Origin: Acidobacteriota bacterium
Lineage (GTDB): Bacteria; Acidobacteriota; UBA6911; JACQTF01
Length of the DNA: 39,471 nucleotides
NCBI GenBank assembly: GCA_016210925.1
Contig: JACQTF010000085.1
Span: 1 to 39,471 of the forward strand
Direction of reading: 5' to 3'
In this document: positions 36,031-39,471 of the stretch, piece by piece
How the letters are laid out: every line of letters starts with the position of its first letter
How positions within the stretch are numbered: the first letter of the stretch is position 1
Position numbers and translations under genes: made by a program
Notes under the pieces: model-generated
The model's database searches: none
The model's input: only the letters and a program-made list of their open reading frames with translations
What the model was told of the DNA's origin: nothing

Positions 36031-37609
36031 ATGATGCGTCTGCAACCCTGGATTCGCTCGCAGCGAGGTACTGCCTTTTTCCTGGCCATCATCGCCCTCA
36101 CCCTGCTTTCTCTGCTGGGCTTGTCGGTCAGTTTCGAGGGCCTCTCGGAACTCACCATCAGCGACAACTTCGAGAGCGACACGGAGGCCTTGCTCCTGGC
36201 CGACACCGGCCTGAACCATGCCCGGGAAGAGCTGAGAGGCCTTTACGATCCCAACGATCCCAACGATGAAGTGGGGTTTGACTTCCTCCTGCGGGGCCCG
36301 AATGCCACTGCGGACCCGCAAGGCACTGGTGGTTTTGCGGCGCGGAATCCCTTGACCTTCTCCACCGCCCGCCTCATGGATCCGGCCTACTTCACCGCCA
36401 CGATCACGGACGACGGAATCCTCTGGAAGAGGAACGCCGCCGGAAACCCCGTCCGGGTCATCCCGGAGTCGGGCATTGTGCAGCGTGCCGCCCGGGGCGC
36501 CGATGGAAAGTACGGCACCTCCGACGACACGCTGTATCTGCAGAACCCGGGTCCGGACCAGATCCTGGATACCTCCGATGACACGTTCATGCCGCCGGGC
36601 GCATACACCAGCGGCGACTGGATCATGGGCCGGTATTTCTTGAAGGTCACCGATGACGACCAGGCCCCCGACGAGGACGGCAACGCCTACGACGATGCGA
36701 ATGGGAAAGTGATTGTCCGGAGCATGGCCATCCGCAACTCACTGGCCATGGCCAGCAGGCCGCGCCGGAACTCGGTGGCGGTGGTGGAGGCGGTTCTGTC
36801 CCGGGACCTGTCCCTGGAGCTGGAGGGCCCGCTCACCATCGAAGCGACGTCCGTCAATTCCGCGGTCAGCGGGAACGCCTTCGAACTGAATGGGAATGAC
36901 CGCTCGGGGCGTAAGCCCGCCAAGCCCGGCGTGGGTTTCATGCTGGACAACCCGCCCAGCAACGCTCATGACCCGGCCATCGACTTCTACAATAGCCTGA
37001 GCCAGCAGCAGAAAAATAACATCCGGGGCGCGGCCAGTAACATCCCTGAGATCACCGATACCTCCATTGGAGACGTAACCACCGAGACCCAGAGCGGACC
37101 CAACTCGGTGCTCCTGGACCCCAACGAATTGGCGGGCCTGATCGACAAGCTCCGGGATATCGCCAAAGCGGACGGCACCTATTACGGGACGGATCAGACC
37201 TGGTCCGGAAACAACACCCGGTTCGGCGCCCCCGACGACCCCAGGATCACCTTTATTGACGGAAGCCTGAACCTGAGCGGAAACGCCACGGGCAAGGGCA
37301 TCCTGGTGGTGACCGGAGATGCCAATCTCAGCGGGGGGGCTGGACTTTGAAGGCATCATCCTGGTGGTGGGGACGGGACACTTCGACGCTTCAGGCGCCG
37401 ATAAGACGATCTATGGCGGGATCTTTGTGTCCGAAATGATCAACGAGGGCACGGCCGAAAATCCCGACTACGCCTTCGGTGAGGCCACGATCCGGATCGA
37501 TGGCCGAACGGTGATCCGGTACGACAGCTTTAACATCGAGACCTCCCTCAACTACCTTCCGCTCCGCCAATGGAGTTGGCGCGAGGTGCGTCCCGAGTTG
37601 GATCAATAA
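36031..37609 (+). pseudogene. PilX-like minor pilin component, split by a frameshift at a run of seven G
   Basis: An N-terminal RSQRGTAFFLAIIALTLLSLLGL helix matches the PilX N-terminal domain, which lacks the +5 glutamate. It has a long domain rich in Asp-Gly-Asn and ends after GDANLSGGAG at TGA 37348-37350 (439 residues). The same protein continues in the next frame, LDFEGIILVVGTGHFDASG to 37609. Removing one G from the run 37333-37339 restores a single 525-residue protein. The split is a sequencing or assembly error, a true mutation, or a slippage switch. AAGGATAAC precedes the ATG. No PilY1 gene follows. Confidence 0.8.
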
Positions 37610-37858
37610 AGCCCAAGTCGGCTGTAGCTGAGCGACTGGGGAGAGGATGCGGAGGACTCAGAGTTCGATAAGGCCCGCAATACTTCCTGGGCACGGCCGC
37701 TCGGAAAGATCCTCGAGTTTGACGCACTCCTCTGCGACTTGGAGATGACGGTCGAAGGCTGCCCCGCCGTCCCTGCGGGTGGTTGAGCTCGATCGCCCGA
37801 ACGCCACACGGTTGTCAGCTAAATGGGAGGGAGGAGTATGCTATGATGTCCCTATCGA
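37610..37858. other. Gap after the pilin genes; possible antitoxin remnant and weak promoter
   Basis: No intact gene. A reading stretch LSDWGEDAEDSEFDKARN at about 37628-37680 after a stop resembles the C-terminal end of small antitoxin-like proteins and may be a remnant. A TTGTCA (37812) with TATGCT (37837), spacer 19, is a weak promoter candidate for the DUF4258 gene, and GGGAGGGAGGAG (37825-37836) is a purine-rich stretch before ATGs at 37840-37859. Confidence 0.35.
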
Positions 37859-37920
37859 ATGGGATCTGACGATCCACGTTTGGACGAGTCCGACGGCTCG
37901 TCGAGACAGGCCGGTACCGC

Positions 37921-38184
37921 TTGACGCTCCACGCAGAAAATGAGCGGGATCGGGACCGCATCTTGGTTCGGGAGATTGAAGAGGGGCTTCGCTCTCCACG
38001 GACCGAGATCATCGAAGATTATCCCTCCGACCCTCGCGGCCCGTCGTTTCTGTTGCTCGGGTTTACCGAGGGGGGGATGCCCATTCACGCTGTTTGCGCC
38101 CTCACAGAGGTACTGGTGATTGTCACAGTTTATCGACCTGATCCGTCACGATGGATCGAGTGGCGGAGACGCTGGGAGGTATGA
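37921..38184 (+). CDS. DUF4258-like small protein (toxin-like), probable frameshift at its 5' end
   Basis: An 87-residue protein with the DUF4258 pattern: LHAENERDRDRI, EIEEGLRSP, DYPSDPRGPSFLLLGF, IHAVCALTE and VTVYRPDPSRWIEWRRR. This family is often the toxin-like half of a pair with a YgiT-type zinc-finger protein, as found next door. The only start in this frame is TTG at 37921, which would cut the first helix. Upstream, VRRLVETGRYR continues in the same frame, while the ATG at 37859 (MGSDDPRLDE) is in another frame, so one base was probably gained or lost near 37890. Activity is uncertain. Confidence 0.75.
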   Translation: MTLHAENERDRDRILVREIEEGLRSPRTEIIEDYPSDPRGPSFLLLGFTEGGMPIHAVCALTEVLVIVTVYRPDPSRWIEWRRRWEV

Positions 38185-38188
38185 CGGG

Positions 38189-38416
38189 ATGGACCGTTGT
38201 TACTTTTGCCACGGGAAAGTGACCGCGAAAAGGATTGAGCATCTCCACCGGTGGGGCGAGGCTCTCTTACTAGTGAAGGGGCTCCCAGCGGAAGTATGCG
38301 AAGAGTGCAAAGAAGTCTACCTTCCCCCCGCCTCACTTCATGTCCTCGATGATCTCATGGCGAGGCGCGAGACTCTTACCGAGTTCGTCCAGATCCCCGT
38401 TTACTCTCTTCCCTGA
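38189..38416 (+). CDS. YgiT-type zinc-finger protein (antitoxin-like)
   Basis: A 75-residue protein with two CxxC pairs, CYFC at residues 4-7 and CEEC around 37-40, and a C-terminal YLPPASLHVLDDLM segment as in the N-terminal domain of MqsA-like antitoxins. No helix-turn-helix is present. The ATG at 38189 has GGAGGT eight bases upstream and lies four bases after the stop of the DUF4258 gene, so the two are an operon. The toxin-antitoxin role is inferred from pairing. Confidence 0.85.
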   Translation: MDRCYFCHGKVTAKRIEHLHRWGEALLLVKGLPAEVCEECKEVYLPPASLHVLDDLMARRETLTEFVQIPVYSLP

Positions 38417-38650
38417 CTCCTGCCGACGACCGAATTCTAACTCTGACTGTCGGCTGGGACTTCAATAGATAGCGGCCGGGCATGGGGAAGAAGTTTACTC
38501 GTCCCGCGCCCACACCAGGCCGGAAGCATGTCCAATTGAGCTTTTCGGCCGCACCTGGCTGGCTTTTTTACCGAGGCGTGCCATCCTTTGGGGAAATTGC
38601 GGCTTTGGGGGCTGTGGGGGCTGCACCGTCGCCTATCAACTCATTTAAGA

Positions 38651-38697
38651 ATCTAACCCTGTGGGATATCGTCTTGTCATCTGAGATCTAACCCTGT
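38651..38697. repeat. 12-bp direct repeat at the presumed end of the transposon
   Basis: ATCTAACCCTGT occurs at 38651-38662 and at 38686-38697; the second copy contains the stop codon of the transposase relic. Such spaced copies could be sub-terminal transposase-binding sites. The 38417-38650 stretch before it has no gene I can support. Confidence 0.4.
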
Positions 38698-39471
38698 TTG
38701 GTTCGATGCCGAACGTGGATCGGAATGCCAAAGGCTTCAGAGATGGCCCGCAAGGATTCCCTCTCGATGCGAGTGAGGGGCTCCTGGGTTTGGTTGTTTG
38801 AAATGGTCCGTGCCGGGCAGGGGGCTGCCCGCTGGTGGGCCAGTTGATAGATCTTGTCCAGTTTTCGGTCGATGGCTTTCGACAGTTCGAAAGGATCCAG
38901 CCGATCCCGAAGGTTTCTGAGTTCGGCGATACGGACCGGGTCCCCCTGCTGGGAGGCGATCAGACGTTCCAGAGGGGTCTGAGGTTTCTCATAGAGCCTT
39001 TTGAGCCTGGGGCCCACGCGGACCTTCTGGAGGAGCTTTACGGACGACTGGATCTGCCCCTCTCGACAGTATCGATAGAGGTGGTCGCTAATGAACTCCG
39101 AGCCGTTGTCCGAATCAATGCCCCGAAGGACAAAGGGCAGAGCGGTGCGCATCTCGTCGAGGGCCTCCCGTACCCCAACCTGGCCCTTTCCCAGGACGGC
39201 TTTGGTTTCCACCCACGTGGTGTGGATGTCGGTAAGGTTGAGGGAATGGATGAACTCCCCCTCGGCCGACGGCCCGGAATGGGACACCAAGTCGACCTCG
39301 GTGAACCCCGGTGCGGTCACGTCCCAATGGTCGGTCTTGATGGGAATCTGGTGTTTCAACAGGGTCCCCGGCTTGGTGCGGCTGTAGAGCCTCCTTTTGA
39401 GCTGTGCCTTCTAGGCCCAAGGCAACCAGAGGGGCAGCAGAGCCTTCGGCTCGACTGAGCTCGCCGAAGTC
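38688..39471 (-). pseudogene. DDE transposase (integrase catalytic domain), deleted and cut by the window edge
   Basis: The frame 39412-38688 encodes RLYSRTKPGTLLKHQIPIKTDHWD, EVDLVSHSG (first catalytic Asp region), GIDSDNGSEF (second Asp), then jumps at about 39048 from YCREGQIQ to SVKLLQKVRVGPRLKRLYEKPQTP. In relatives as I remember them, about 55 residues with the third catalytic residue (HIEQKNW) lie there. A TAG at 39415-39413 also interrupts the upstream frame. The element cannot transpose by itself. Confidence 0.8.

Noticed and set aside
38482-38691. 69-codon plus-strand frame before the transposase relic
   Set aside because: No motif, no partner, and it overlaps the direct repeats at the presumed transposon end.

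Overview
The window is high in G+C (about 60% by eye) and comes from a Gram-negative-type bacterium: it encodes a TolC-like outer-membrane protein, minor type IV pilins and several exported TPR and protease proteins. The gene order radA - PIN/TRAM - ispD - ispF - gltX - rlmB, the block ispE - tRNA-Gln - prs - rplY - pth, the many TPR proteins and a membrane pyrophosphatase together suggest Acidobacteriota or a close relative. That assignment is inference; no 16S gene is present.

Layout. Positions 1-3160 (minus) hold the start of an NtrY-like sensor kinase and an ABC-2 exporter operon (ATPase, permease, membrane-anchored TPR protein) with a strong, nearly leaderless promoter. Positions 3385-4809 hold a decayed AAA-ATPase/partner gene pair with two internal deletions. 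Positions 4858-11194 (minus) are a housekeeping block (radA, PIN/TRAM ATPase-like membrane protein, ispD, ispF, gltX, rlmB), interrupted by a 217-bp foldback MITE/REP-like element whose terminal repeat supplies the stop codon of the PIN/TRAM gene. A secreted HExxH protein (plus strand) follows. Positions 12589-22084 (minus) run alr, dnaB, rplI, rpsR, rpsF, membrane pyrophosphatase, pth, rplY, prs, tRNA-Gln and ispE. A strongly folded intercistronic RNA lies between rpsF and rpsR, where many bacteria have ssb. Positions 22128-26260 (minus) hold a large exported TPR protein, tsaE and the NAD(P)HX repair gene nnr.

Positions 26350-27383 are the most unusual part. They look like a relic of a chromosomal integron: an attC-like site whose first core contains the stop codon of a GNAT acetyltransferase gene, a second GTTAGGC core 11 bases before that gene's start, and next to it the N-terminal fragment of an integron-integrase-type tyrosine recombinase. 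The relic sits directly upstream of the nnr promoter.

Positions 27900-37609 (plus) hold an M48 protease with a consensus promoter, a TolC-family protein, a prepilin peptidase, a PAS-containing histidine kinase and five minor-pilin genes (two GspH/FimT, PilV-, PilW- and PilX-like). The PilX-like gene is frameshifted at a run of seven G. A sigma-54-like site precedes the second pseudopilin gene. The right edge (37610-39471) is accessory DNA: a DUF4258/YgiT-zinc-finger toxin-antitoxin-like pair with a probable frameshift in its first gene, and a DDE transposase pseudogene that has lost the region of its third catalytic residue.

How the parts work together: IspD, IspE and IspF supply three of the MEP-pathway steps to isoprenoids; GltX, tRNA-Gln, Pth, RlmB, TsaE, S6, S18, L9 and L25 serve translation; DnaB and RadA serve replication and repair; the prepilin peptidase and pseudopilins belong to one pilus or secretion apparatus, with the adjacent kinase a plausible regulator.
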